64,000 nt of DNA, from contig DHQB01000017.1 in assembly GCA_002410065.1 (NCBI GenBank), positions 58,788-122,787 on the forward strand, in the 5' to 3' direction. The notes under the pieces were generated by a model, which saw nothing but the letters and a program-made list of their open reading frames with translations, had not been told where the DNA came from and did not search any database. Below are positions 1 through 8,722 of this stretch, piece after piece (the stretch's first letter is position 1; the number at the start of each line of letters is the position of its first letter). Made by a program: the position numbers and the translations under genes. The DNA is from Bacteroidales bacterium UBA5349. GTDB lineage: Bacteria > Bacteroidota > Bacteroidia > Bacteroidales > Tenuifilaceae.

Positions 1-414
1 CCGATTTGCGTTTAGCTTGCTTAAAAACTGTATTTGCCCTTCATTGTGGGTTGTAAGCTGCGTGGATGCATGTATTTTAAGACTTTTAAAATATTTAGAT
101 AAGATATAAAAAAGCCCCAAATCCTGAACAATAATCCCATCGATGCTTGTGTTCACCAATCGGTTAAGAAGTTTTATAAGTGCTGGGATTTCGCTATCTA
201 AAATAATGATATTGAGGGTTAAAAAAACTTCACAATGGTGTTTATGCGCCAATCGTAAAATCCCCTGAAGATCTTTTAAACTAATGTTTGCTGCTCTATT
301 TCGTGCATTAAACTTACTCAAACCACAGTAAACGGCATCTGCTCCTGCAAGAATGGCCGATTTTATGGAATCAATATCTCCACCGGGAGCTAAGAGTTCG
401 ATTTTTCGCTGCAT
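1..414 (-). CDS. U32 family peptidase, N-terminal part (runs off window)
   Basis: The reverse strand reads from an ATG at 414 with no stop to the window edge, giving 138 residues beginning MQRKIELLAPGGDIDS. The opening ELLAPGG, then AGADAVYCGL, then a stretch ending IDGIIVQDLGLF and HASTQL, is the N-terminal half of the U32 peptidase (collagenase-like) barrel. Family members act on tRNA or rRNA hydroxylation (TrhP, RlhA) or are secreted proteases; this fragment cannot say which. The rest of the gene lies left of position 1. The family call is secure and the substrate unknown. Confidence 0.88.
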   Translation of the reverse strand, partial: MQRKIELLAPGGDIDSIKSAILAGADAVYCGLSKFNARNRAANISLKDLQGILRLAHKHHCEVFLTLNIIILDSEIPALIKLLNRLVNTSIDGIIVQDLGLFYILSKYFKSLKIHASTQLTTHNEGQIQFLSKLNANR

Positions 415-522
415 TTACTTAATGATGTAATACTTGAGTAATAGATTCAATAGTATTAATAGGGCTCAAAATTAACCATTTATTGTGTGCTGTTTTATTA
501 TCCCAAAAATTGAAATAACATT

Positions 523-1425
523 CTAAGGTAATGGAACACCACTTGATGCGGTAAGTATTCTCGACCATTGTTCTACACTCATTTTAAGACTCAACGCGTC
601 TACGGATCTTTTTATACGGTCAATTTTTCCACTTCCGTTAATTGGCATAATGGTAGAAGGGTGCATAAATAACCAGCTGTAAATTACTTTGTCAACACCG
701 TCAACATTGAGTTCCTCTGCTATTTCTTTTAATACTTTTACAATTCTTTCCGATTTTTCGTCTGTGGGAACAACAAGTTTTCCATTAGCCATTGGGCAAT
801 AGGCCATCGGTTTAATTCTTTTTTCAAGAAAGAAATTCATATCCCCATTTTCAAAATGTGTTATACCATATGGAGAGATTTCAACTTGATTGGTTACTAA
901 TTTTTCATCAGTATAGGATTGTAACATGGAGTAATCGTGTGACAAGAAATTAGATACACCGAAATGACGAACCTTACCCTCCTTTTTTAGCTTATCAAAT
1001 GCTTTTGCTACTTCTTCTGGATTTAAAACATCAGATGGACGGTGCAACAGTAGAACATCAATGTAATCGGTTCTTAAATTTCTTAAAGATTTTTCAGCCT
1101 CACCAATAATGTAGTCATGTGTGTAATCATAATACTGAATTTTTTGTTTTGGAAATTTATTTGACATGATTTTGATACCGCATTTTGTTACAATTTTCAT
1201 GGCTTTACGAAGTGATGGCTTTAATAACAATGCTTTTCCTACTGTATCTTCGCAACTGTAATTTCCATAAATGTTTGCATTATCAAATGTATCAATGCCC
1301 AATTCCATAATCTGTTCTGTAAATTTCAACAATTCAGCACTTGACATATTCCAATCTAAAATTCTCATTTGCCCATGGATAATCCTTGAGAATTCAAGTC
1401 CTTCAACCAATTTCACCTTTTCCAT
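523..1425 (-). CDS. Aldo/keto reductase (YdhF-like)
   Basis: A 300-residue cytoplasmic NADPH-dependent oxidoreductase with the aldo/keto reductase barrel. The catalytic tetrad can be placed: Asp and Tyr in DTFDNANIYG near residues 45-53, Lys in MKIVTKCG near 80, and His in VLLLHRPSD near 128. GVSNF near 158 is the usual strand-loop motif. The overall pattern resembles E. coli YdhF. The ATG at 1425 fits the family N-terminus. The gene stands alone, and its physiological substrate cannot be inferred from context. Confidence 0.9.
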   Translation of the reverse strand: MEKVKLVEGLEFSRIIHGQMRILDWNMSSAELLKFTEQIMELGIDTFDNANIYGNYSCEDTVGKALLLKPSLRKAMKIVTKCGIKIMSNKFPKQKIQYYDYTHDYIIGEAEKSLRNLRTDYIDVLLLHRPSDVLNPEEVAKAFDKLKKEGKVRHFGVSNFLSHDYSMLQSYTDEKLVTNQVEISPYGITHFENGDMNFFLEKRIKPMAYCPMANGKLVVPTDEKSERIVKVLKEIAEELNVDGVDKVIYSWLFMHPSTIMPINGSGKIDRIKRSVDALSLKMSVEQWSRILTASSGVPLP

Positions 1426-1510
1426 ATTAATTATTTAATTCTTTGTAAGTCATTTGTAATTAATTCCTTATTCTGCTGGTTTGTTCATTTGGAATATTGA
1501 AGGAAGGCCT

Positions 1511-1532
1511 CTCAGTTTAAAAAATCACTGAG
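1511..1532. terminator. Weak hairpin downstream of the PEGA/SUMF1 gene
   Basis: CTCAGT at 1511-1516 pairs with ACTGAG at 1527-1532 around a 10-base A-rich loop. It lies 27 bases past the stop of the gene ending at 1559 and between two same-strand genes. The T-run lies on the plus-strand side, so it is a poor intrinsic terminator for the minus-strand gene. Confidence 0.3.
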
Positions 1533-1558
1533 TTTTGCTGCAGTCGATTGGTAGAGGG

Positions 1559-4303
1559 TTAATCCTTAAGACAACGAACAGAGAATCCTAAATTCTTATT
1601 GTCTTTGTTGCTACCAAAATCGTTGCTATCGTATTTCAGGGTTAAACTCCTTGCACTATCAATACTAATCTCAGTAGCACTCCACCAACTACCGGAGTAC
1701 CCTATGTTGTAGAATGTTTCACCGTTGTCATTAAGGAGTTCCCCCGAAAGAGCTGAGAATCCAAAGTCATCAGTGCCATTACCATTACTGCTCCAGCCAC
1801 TTTTGGCTTTTAATTTGACCCCAGTATTATTGCCAACAAAATCGGTTAACTGTAACCACTCCACATCGTTGGGCAAATGCCAACCTGTGGGGCATACGTT
1901 GCAGGCAGTTTGCCAATCGTATAGATAACCGTATCTCTGAGTATTGCTAGTATTACTATCGTTGGTCCAATAATTACCGCTGTTGGGCTCATAAGCTAGA
2001 TTCTCGGCCATCCAAACCTGCGAACCAATTTTTACAGTTTTATAGGTTTTACTATCGCGGTTGTCTGTAAAAAACCCCTCATTTTTATCAATATCAAACT
2101 TCGTCCGAGTTTCTTCACCCTGACTAACAGAAAGAACCAAGCGAAAGCCAACGTCATTGCTACGATTGCTAGGGTCAGTATCAAGGTAGCTCCGGTAGGT
2201 TATCCGACTAACCCCAGCAGACATGCGCCAGCTTCCACCACGCTGCACACGACCAGAACCCGAAGTTGGTCCCTGTGGATTTATACTTGAACTACTACCG
2301 TAGTAGCTATCGCTATACCAATCATTACACCACTCCCACACGTTGCCGTTTAAATCGTAAATACCCAGTTTGTTAGGCGTTTTGCTGCCTACGGGATGGG
2401 TTTTGTATTCGCTATTCTTAGTATACCACGCCACCTTTCTGATATTATTACTGCCCGCATACTTGTACTCATTGCTCTGGACCCCACCCTTTGCTACGTA
2501 CTCCCACTCCGCCTCGGAGGGTAACCGGTAATTTTTTCCTGTTATTCGATTCAATTTCTCCAAAAACTCCTGTATATCGTACCAGCTCACTTGCTCTACT
2601 GGGCAATTGTCGCATCCGCTGAAAAGGCTTGGGTTGTTACCCATAATAGCATACCACTGCGCTTGAGTTACCTCGTACTTTCCCATGTAAAAATCGTTTA
2701 CCGTTACAAGATGAGCGGGTTTCTCACTAGGATAGCAATCGCCCTTTTTCTCGCTGATACAACCCATGGTATAAGTACCCCCACGTACACTCACCATTTC
2801 GAGATTGAGATTGGCAGCAGTCTCGGTAAAATTATCAAACTCAATAACATCATAATCCCACCGGTCCTGCCCACCCCGCCTTACGGCAATTATCTCCTCA
2901 ACCACCTTTTTCCCGTTTACCAACCTTAAGGTATTGTTGCCAAAGGCTAACGTGCCAGTCCAAGGCGTGGTGCTCCCCTTCCCTTCGATAGACTCAGGGG
3001 CCGGGGAGCCATTTATGCTGAGTTGTGCTCCAGTGGGCTTGCTGGCAATAATTACCTGCATCCCACTATGTAGGGTTTCGTTCACTTCAGTATCCTTGCC
3101 CTCGGCAATGGTAATAGTTTTAGTTACGGTACCATAACCCTGCTTCTCTAGTGTAAGAACGTAACTACCTATTAAGAGGTCTTTCACACTGGTTGGCGTG
3201 GAGCCATAATCCTTGCCGTTGAGTTTGATTTTTGCATCAAAAGGAGTGCTAGTTACATCGAGAGCGCCAACCCGAGGCTTAGGGCATAATGTAATGGTTT
3301 GTGGCTTGCCCACCTCCACAATAAGTTGCTGATGGTGAGAAGTGTGCTTATCGAGCACAGCCTGCAAATCGTAAATACCCGCCAGCATACGCTGACTAAA
3401 AGTTCCGTTGCCCTTACGGCTGCCATCAATAAGAATATCAGCTGTAGGCTCAGTTATAATGGTTATATCTGCAAAGGCAGGCTGCATTATGAAGTCTGCC
3501 TTAGTTGTGAGATTATCGTTCACGGTTATGCTCTTGGCTTGTGGCTGATACCACTGATTCATAAGTTTAACCATTTGGTTCCCGCTGGCAACCTCGGTTA
3601 AAGTTGCTGGAGTAGTTTTACCAGTATTCTCATCATTTAAATAAATCTGCATCCCACTTTCGGGTTCGGATGAAACGGAGATATTTCCAAATTTTGGTCT
3701 CATAGTAAAACTAAGGTTCTTGCGGTCGTTCTTAAGGCTAAACTTTCCTGCCTCCGAATGATAACGCGGTAGTTCAATGCGGTAGGTATAATTACCCTCA
3801 GGATACTTGCGGGTAAAGGGAGTGGTGCCCACTAGCATCTCCTCAACAAACACATTGGCACCTGTGGGTGTTGAGTTTATGGCAAGCCATTGGGTTAAAA
3901 TCTCAGGCTCCTCCACAATGGTGGTTACGCGTGCAGTGGTAAGTTCCAACTCGTACACCATTGCCGATTGGATTGGAATAGTAAAAGCATAGTTCCGGAG
4001 CATACCTAACTTCTGGTGGGCAATGGTAATGCGCTGCACTCCACGGGGAACATAAACCCACACCTCTCCTACCTTCTGCTCTGTGCCCATTACGCCCAGC
4101 GAACCCACATCAAAGGTAAAACCCGTTTGGGTGGTTACCACCTTGATGATAGCACACACCTCGCCGTTCTGGTCCTGCTTGGGATGGTGAACCCGAGCAT
4201 CAAGGTCGTTCTCCAACTGGCGAAATGATTTTACGGAGATGCTCTGAGTTACAGCATAAAATGCAATAAAAGAAAGAATTAGAACTAGAGAGAATCGCTT
4301 CAT
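1559..4303 (-). CDS. Secreted PEGA-repeat protein with SUMF1 and FISUMP domains
   Basis: A 914-residue exported protein. Residues 1-19 form a signal peptide ending near AVTQS. Several PEGA-like beta repeats follow (about 130-420, each with a SxPxGAxVxVNG-type core such as SSEPESGMQIYLNDENTGKT). Then comes a SUMF1/formylglycine-generating-enzyme-like domain (about 500-735: RGGTYTMGC, KYEVTQAQWYAIMGNNPS, NVWEWCNDWY, RVQRGGSWR) and a C-terminal FISUMP domain (about 760-914: VKIGSQVWMAENL, CPTGWHLPNDVEW, SWWSATE, GFSVRC). SUMF1-type domains outside true FGE are usually structural or binding folds, and no copper-site cysteine pair was confirmed here. PEGA repeats suggest cell-envelope surface anchoring. 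Function unknown. The next secreted gene upstream (5193-6992) may be a partner. Confidence 0.85.
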   Translation of the reverse strand: MKRFSLVLILSFIAFYAVTQSISVKSFRQLENDLDARVHHPKQDQNGEVCAIIKVVTTQTGFTFDVGSLGVMGTEQKVGEVWVYVPRGVQRITIAHQKLGMLRNYAFTIPIQSAMVYELELTTARVTTIVEEPEILTQWLAINSTPTGANVFVEEMLVGTTPFTRKYPEGNYTYRIELPRYHSEAGKFSLKNDRKNLSFTMRPKFGNISVSSEPESGMQIYLNDENTGKTTPATLTEVASGNQMVKLMNQWYQPQAKSITVNDNLTTKADFIMQPAFADITIITEPTADILIDGSRKGNGTFSQRMLAGIYDLQAVLDKHTSHHQQLIVEVGKPQTITLCPKPRVGALDVTSTPFDAKIKLNGKDYGSTPTSVKDLLIGSYVLTLEKQGYGTVTKTITIAEGKDTEVNETLHSGMQVIIASKPTGAQLSINGSPAPESIEGKGSTTPWTGTLAFGNNTLRLVNGKKVVEEIIAVRRGGQDRWDYDVIEFDNFTETAANLNLEMVSVRGGTYTMGCISEKKGDCYPSEKPAHLVTVNDFYMGKYEVTQAQWYAIMGNNPSLFSGCDNCPVEQVSWYDIQEFLEKLNRITGKNYRLPSEAEWEYVAKGGVQSNEYKYAGSNNIRKVAWYTKNSEYKTHPVGSKTPNKLGIYDLNGNVWEWCNDWYSDSYYGSSSSINPQGPTSGSGRVQRGGSWRMSAGVSRITYRSYLDTDPSNRSNDVGFRLVLSVSQGEETRTKFDIDKNEGFFTDNRDSKTYKTVKIGSQVWMAENLAYEPNSGNYWTNDSNTSNTQRYGYLYDWQTACNVCPTGWHLPNDVEWLQLTDFVGNNTGVKLKAKSGWSSNGNGTDDFGFSALSGELLNDNGETFYNIGYSGSWWSATEISIDSARSLTLKYDSNDFGSNKDNKNLGFSVRCLKD

Positions 4304-4358
4304 GGGTTGGGTTTAGGTATGGTTTTACATGTAGATAAAAATAGAGATTATTTAATAA

Positions 4359-4856
4359 TCACATCTCAAGATTTGCAAATGGCAACTTACCGTATTTTGC
4401 AATAAACTCTTTTAACATGCCATACTCAACCTCTCTTGGGTCTTGCTCTGGCAGTTCTTTCCAACAAAACAATAAATTATTAGAGTTTTCGAGTTGCCAA
4501 ATCAATCGTCCACCATAATGACCAACATCTTTCCCTTGACCAAACTGGAAATATTGGGCTAAACGTGATTTTAGAGTTGCCGAACTCCCCTCCTTTCCAG
4601 CCTTGCCAATGTAAACCACAATCGTTTCATCAACCCAGTTATTCTCTAACTCTGCTATTGAAACGTTAGGGTCTTTTCCCTTAAAAAACCCTCCGCTACC
4701 CTTTTCAAGGAACTGGGGAGGTGTTTTTGGAGTATAAAGAACCATGTAAACTCCTCTGGTTGAAGGGATCAAAGTATGGTCAGATAAGTATTTCCTCATT
4801 CTACTGAACCCACTAAACCCTTCGTTCTTGAGACTCTCAACACTATTAAAATCCAT
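4359..4856 (-). CDS. GIY-YIG-like nuclease domain protein
   Basis: 165 residues. A GVY triad at 35-37 and VVYIGKAG at 80-87 give the two-strand GIY-YIG signature. The helix with LKSRLAQYF at 95-103 supplies the expected Arg, the helix DPREVEYGMLKEF supplies a candidate catalytic Glu, and PFAN close to the end matches the late Asn often seen in the fold. The central insertion between the two strands (about 40 residues) is longer than in typical UvrC or SLX4-type domains. No other domain is present, so this is a stand-alone member, perhaps a DNA repair or defence nuclease or an inactive relative. It starts at the ATG at 4856 and has no evident operon partner. Confidence 0.6.
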   Translation of the reverse strand: MDFNSVESLKNEGFSGFSRMRKYLSDHTLIPSTRGVYMVLYTPKTPPQFLEKGSGGFFKGKDPNVSIAELENNWVDETIVVYIGKAGKEGSSATLKSRLAQYFQFGQGKDVGHYGGRLIWQLENSNNLLFCWKELPEQDPREVEYGMLKEFIAKYGKLPFANLEM

Positions 4857-5192
4857 GATATTTGTTTGTTATAATGAAAAACCAATTTTTATATTCATAT
4901 ATATTGTTGTCTGGGTAAAATAACATTTCGTCGCTACGAGACTAGATGTTGTATACTATTTAATATTTTACCGCTATTATATCCCTCTTGGGCAAATAAT
5001 GCTTTGTGTATAATGCGCAAAACGAAAACCAACCACCCCGAGGGGTAAAATATCGGTAAAACAAAACAGGCAAAAAAGAACAAGTTCCTAGTCACGGAAT
5101 ACAAAACTAACTCTGGGCAACAGGGAGAAATGATAAATAGCAAAACCCCTAATCAACCCACATGAAACTAAATCATATTCAAAGCACAGCAG
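4857..5192. other. Intergenic region, no gene supported
   Basis: 336 AT-rich bases between two minus-strand genes. It should carry the promoter of the GIY-YIG gene, but no clear TAnnTTTG box was found. A 69-codon reverse ORF (4934-5143) lacks any recognisable motif and is rich in hydrophobic and rare-type residues, so it is not called. No repeat or RNA structure stands out. Confidence 0.4.
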
Positions 5193-6992
5193 TTAAAAAT
5201 CACCCAACCCATAAATACTCCCATCGGGATTTTTCTCGGGTTGCCATGTGCGTACGTGGATTAGTGGCTGGTTAGGATCGTTCATGTCAACTAAAAGAAA
5301 TAGATACCCAGAATCGCCATAGTTTGATGAGAAATAATCCTGCTTTATCTGAATGCCATAAACCTCACCTCCCGTACCCGACTTACGGATTATATTGTCC
5401 TCAAAACGAATATTGATAAACTCATTGCTGGCAAAGCAGTGCTTTAGGTTACGAATAAATTGTTCCTTGGTGTAACGGTTGTACTCTACAATCCGGTTGT
5501 TACGGTATGGATTATCACCAGTAACTTTTGTTTTTAGCACCGAGCCAACAATAATCAGCGCATCATCAGCAAAAATACTCTCAATATAATCGGCACGCTT
5601 TAAGGCGTAAGCCGTTTTATAGTTCTCAAGGAAGTTAATCATGATTAGTCTTACCCTCTCGTCCCAAACATCCTTGTCGACTATATCCTGCAGGGCTAAT
5701 TCTCCTAGACCAAAGGATATATTTGATATTTTTTTGTCCTTATTGAAATGAAAAACCACATCCTCGACAAAACTGCGGTTGTTGTTTTTAAACTTAAAAC
5801 TCATGGCGAGGGAACGACACATAACGCCATCCTCAAAATTGATAAATCTAAAATCAGGCTCACGGATAATTTGGGCCTGTCCGTACTGCAAAAGATTTTT
5901 GCTTAATTCAAATGCATCAGGGGTAAATAACGAGCGAGTGGCATTGTAATTCCCTTTCCGTATTGCCTCAACAAGGGTATTCATTGCTTGTTCATAGGGC
6001 TTGGTATCGGTTACAAGCAAGAGATTTCCACGGGTTTTCGTTTCGGGTTGCTTGACAACTAACGGTTTTGGGGGTGGCTGCATTATACCAACCGGTACGT
6101 TAAAGTAACTGCTCCGGAAAGGGACCACATCGAGTTTGCCCATTACGTCGCGTAATTCGTTATCGATATTTGTTTCGCCCTCAAAAACATACTCTGCCTT
6201 AAGCCTAATCTCTTTTACAGCATCGGTCCCAATAAACTCGGCAATTCCTAATCCATTCTTAGAACTGAAAATATTTGTCCAGTCGCGCCCCGTCCAGTAG
6301 CTGTAATCAAAGTTACGAGCGGGTTCATTATTGTATAATATGGCGAGGGTGTATCTGGTTAAATCACCATCATTTTTACTTCCAGTTATGGAAATACTTA
6401 CATTGGAAAGGATGCTGTTTATTTGGATTGGAATCCATGATATTAAAAGTCTATCGTTACCCTTAGCATCTATCATGTTAAGGGTATTTGCATTTGGATG
6501 GCTCCGAAGCAAGGTAAGCGACCAGTAGAAATAGCGGAGAGCATAGGCTACTTCGCCCTTTTCGGAAAATTGCTGCCCATTGCGAGCAAACTCAATAATT
6601 TTCCTTTCTCTATCGGCAAATATTTTATCCACATCGGCTCGTTTAGTGTAGCGAAAAATTTTCGCATCGGGCTCGTTGCTGATAACAATACGTTCAGTAT
6701 TTCGGAGCGTAGCAGTGGAATAGGTGTTTATAACACCCTTAAAAGTTTCCTCAAATGTTTCCTTTCCGCCATTTCTGTTCTCCTCCTGCAAAAGCGTAAA
6801 GCGGCTTTCAACTTGGGTTGAAATTTGATTAATTAACATCCCCAGAGCATCTTGGTCGGCACGGTTTAGGGTAATCCCTGAGCCTTCGCCCCAAATATAG
6901 GCTTGTCTATCGGCTTTAATTTGGTCGATGGTTTGGGCATGTATCAACTGAAAGAACAGGACTAGATGAATAAAAATGCAAACTCTCTTCAT
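5193..6992 (-). CDS. Secreted LPP20-like protein with NTF2-like segments
   Basis: 599 residues with a signal peptide (cleavage near LIHAQT, residue 20). Residues 25-130 (DRQAYIWGEGSGITLNRADQ, then ALGMLINQISTQVES) match the LPP20-type domain that recurs in Bacteroidota secreted proteins. The middle, about 200-300, is beta-rich. Two later segments, about 330-440 and 450-595 (RADYIESIFADDALIIVGSV, YTKEQFIRNLKHCFAS), look like NTF2/SnoaL-like alpha-beta cones, the second being clearer. No enzyme motif was found. It lies just upstream on the same strand as the GIY-YIG and PEGA genes. Periplasmic or outer-membrane-associated; function unknown. Confidence 0.7.
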   Translation of the reverse strand: MKRVCIFIHLVLFFQLIHAQTIDQIKADRQAYIWGEGSGITLNRADQDALGMLINQISTQVESRFTLLQEENRNGGKETFEETFKGVINTYSTATLRNTERIVISNEPDAKIFRYTKRADVDKIFADRERKIIEFARNGQQFSEKGEVAYALRYFYWSLTLLRSHPNANTLNMIDAKGNDRLLISWIPIQINSILSNVSISITGSKNDGDLTRYTLAILYNNEPARNFDYSYWTGRDWTNIFSSKNGLGIAEFIGTDAVKEIRLKAEYVFEGETNIDNELRDVMGKLDVVPFRSSYFNVPVGIMQPPPKPLVVKQPETKTRGNLLLVTDTKPYEQAMNTLVEAIRKGNYNATRSLFTPDAFELSKNLLQYGQAQIIREPDFRFINFEDGVMCRSLAMSFKFKNNNRSFVEDVVFHFNKDKKISNISFGLGELALQDIVDKDVWDERVRLIMINFLENYKTAYALKRADYIESIFADDALIIVGSVLKTKVTGDNPYRNNRIVEYNRYTKEQFIRNLKHCFASNEFINIRFEDNIIRKSGTGGEVYGIQIKQDYFSSNYGDSGYLFLLVDMNDPNQPLIHVRTWQPEKNPDGSIYGLGDF

Positions 6993-7015
6993 CTCAATTA
7001 AAGTGTTTAGTTAAT

Positions 7016-7046
7016 CAAAAGTATATGTATTTAACAATCTTCCAAA
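7016..7046 (-). promoter_or_regulatory. Bacteroidota-type promoter for the LPP20-like gene
   Basis: On the reverse strand TTTG (7043-7046), 19 bases, then TACTTTTG (7016-7023) matches the TTTG-N19-21-TAnnTTTG consensus exactly. Predicted transcript start is near 7009, about 17 bases before the ATG at 6992. Confidence 0.65.
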
Positions 7047-7172
7047 AATCATTTTGCACCAAGTTGATTACAAAAAAAATACCACAAATAATATATTAAA
7101 AATTAATCAACAATCCCCATATTTGTCCATTGCTATTTGGTGAAAAACATGTAAAATAAAAAAAAGAAAACC

Positions 7173-7703
7173 ATGCTCAAAACATTTATAGCCGCAACTA
7201 TAATTTTTTGCTCGTGCGCAAGCAAATCGAATAAAGTTGTGGAGCCAGATGATAGGGGTTACGTTGTTAAGGTAGGTCAGTTGGCCCCAGATTTTACTAC
7301 TGTGCTTAGTGATAATAGGAGCTTTTCACTTTCGGAAAATCGAGGAAAGGTTGTAATGCTTCAGTTTACAGCTAGCTGGTGTGGGGTTTGCCGCAAAGAG
7401 ATGCCGCATATTGAGAAAGACATTTGGTTACCCCTAAAAGACAAAGGCCTTGTACTTGTTGGTGTTGACAGGGGTGAACCTATTGATAAGGTAATTGATT
7501 TTGCAAACAAAATGGGGACAACCTACCCCTTGGCACTCGATGAGAAATCTGAAATATTTGAACTTTACGCACACAAAAGTGCTGGGGTTACTCGGAATGT
7601 TATAATAGACAAAGAGGGAAAAATTGTATTTCTAACCCGATTGTTTGACGAGAAGGAATTTAAGCAGATGGTTCAGGTAATTAAAAATCTACTTGAAAAC
7701 TAG
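7173..7703 (+). CDS. Thioredoxin-fold lipoprotein (TlpA/ResA-like)
   Basis: 176 residues. The N-terminus has a lipobox-like FCSC (Cys at about 13-15), so it is likely lipid-anchored in the periplasm. GQLAPDFTTVLSDNRSFSLSENRGKVVMLQFTASWCGVCRKEMP is a TlpA/AhpC-TSA thioredoxin fold (written here with its active site WCGVCR near residues 69-74). The role is probably thiol reduction or cytochrome c or protein disulfide maintenance. It is a single gene transcribed divergently from the LPP20-like gene and convergently with the DJ-1 gene. Confidence 0.87.
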   Translation: MLKTFIAATIIFCSCASKSNKVVEPDDRGYVVKVGQLAPDFTTVLSDNRSFSLSENRGKVVMLQFTASWCGVCRKEMPHIEKDIWLPLKDKGLVLVGVDRGEPIDKVIDFANKMGTTYPLALDEKSEIFELYAHKSAGVTRNVIIDKEGKIVFLTRLFDEKEFKQMVQVIKNLLEN

Positions 7704-7745
7704 CACAACTATTTGCTGTACTAATTTTCTAAAAAACAAATTAAA

Positions 7746-7767
7746 GGGCTACCCTAAGGTTTAGCCC
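7746..7767. terminator. Hairpin between convergent genes
   Basis: GGGCTA (7746-7751) pairs with TAGCCC (7762-7767). It sits between the thioredoxin lipoprotein stop (7703) and the DJ-1 stop (7789), so it could serve both strands. The T-run is interrupted, so strength is uncertain. Confidence 0.45.
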
Positions 7768-7788
7768 AATTATTAAGAAAATACTAGT

Positions 7789-8295
7789 TTACTCCTTTAA
7801 CTTCTCAACCAATCGCTTAATCATGGGTAGCATGGTTACTGGATTTGTTGCAGAGAGAAAATTGTTATCCTCAACCCAATCGGATCCATCGTAAATTGCG
7901 CCTGCATTAATCAGGTCGTGCTTAATTGCATGGAAGCCTGTAACTTTGCGTCCCTTCACAATTTCGGATGAGATCAACAGCCAAGGACCATGGCAAATTG
8001 AGACAATAATTTTGCCTCTTTCGTCGTGCTTACGGATAAAGCGAATAAGTCCCTCATCCCTTCGAAACAAATCGGGAGCATAACCACCAGGTATAATAAC
8101 CGCATCGAAGGTGATACTCTTAATCTCGTTAAACGAATAGTCGGGTTTAAAAACCATTCCTCCTTTGCCTTGGTATTCTTTTAGTTCGGGGGCGGCTGAA
8201 ATAACATCAAAACCCTCCTCCTGCAATCGAAGATAAGGATATAGAAACTCTGAATCTTCAACCATTTTCTCGAGCAGAACTAATATTTTTTTCAT
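7789..8295 (-). CDS. DJ-1/PfpI family protein
   Basis: 168 residues of the class I glutamine amidotransferase-like fold. The nucleophile elbow is VSICHGPWLL near residue 100, with a Cys-His pair as in PfpI proteases and YajL-type deglycase or chaperone proteins. FDAVIIPGGYAPD near 64-76 provides the conserved Gly-rich loop. Intracellular, with a role in stress or glyoxal protection likely from the family. Only one base separates it from the pterin dehydratase gene upstream, so the two form an operon. Confidence 0.9.
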   Translation of the reverse strand: MKKILVLLEKMVEDSEFLYPYLRLQEEGFDVISAAPELKEYQGKGGMVFKPDYSFNEIKSITFDAVIIPGGYAPDLFRRDEGLIRFIRKHDERGKIIVSICHGPWLLISSEIVKGRKVTGFHAIKHDLINAGAIYDGSDWVEDNNFLSATNPVTMLPMIKRLVEKLKE

Positions 8296-8296
8296 C

Positions 8297-8539
8297 TTAT
8301 TTTGTATGTTTTTCCAGTTTATCTATTCTATTGGCCAATTCACGATCTTTGTCGGTAACCACATCTCCGGCATCGTGGGTAGAAAGCCTAATTTCAACCT
8401 TATTGTACACATTGCGCCAATCGGGGTGATGATTCATAATATCGGCAATAGGTGCAACTCGCTGCATAAATGAAAATGCAGAAGTAAAATCGTCGAATTC
8501 AAACGTTTTTACCAACTGATTATTCTCCTCTTTCCACAT
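8297..8539 (-). CDS. 4a-hydroxytetrahydrobiopterin (pterin-4a-carbinolamine) dehydratase
   Basis: 80 residues, slightly shorter than the usual 95-110. The motif MNHHPDWRNVYNKVEIRLSTH carries the family His-His-Pro and the later His of the active site (HHP near 36-38, THD near 54-56). The enzyme dehydrates the 4a-carbinolamine formed by aromatic amino acid hydroxylases, and some members act in molybdopterin or other pterin metabolism. No hydroxylase gene is in view. First gene of a two-gene unit with the DJ-1 gene. Confidence 0.9.
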   Translation of the reverse strand: MWKEENNQLVKTFEFDDFTSAFSFMQRVAPIADIMNHHPDWRNVYNKVEIRLSTHDAGDVVTDKDRELANRIDKLEKHTK

Positions 8540-8722
8540 AACGCTATTGTTTTTAAATTAAACATTACAAAGCAACATTATGTTCGATGCAGAATTATGA
8601 AGGATAAATTTAATACAATTATTCACTCACCGCTCTACCAAAACCTTTTATCTCTTGAATAAGCTAAACAGAGAGGTGTAATTAGATTCAAAAACCTATA
8701 AACATCGAACTAGAGCATTGAA

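Noticed and set aside
4934..5143. 69-codon reverse ORF between the GIY-YIG and LPP20-like genes
   Set aside because: No motif, no signal-peptide logic and odd composition; most likely chance.
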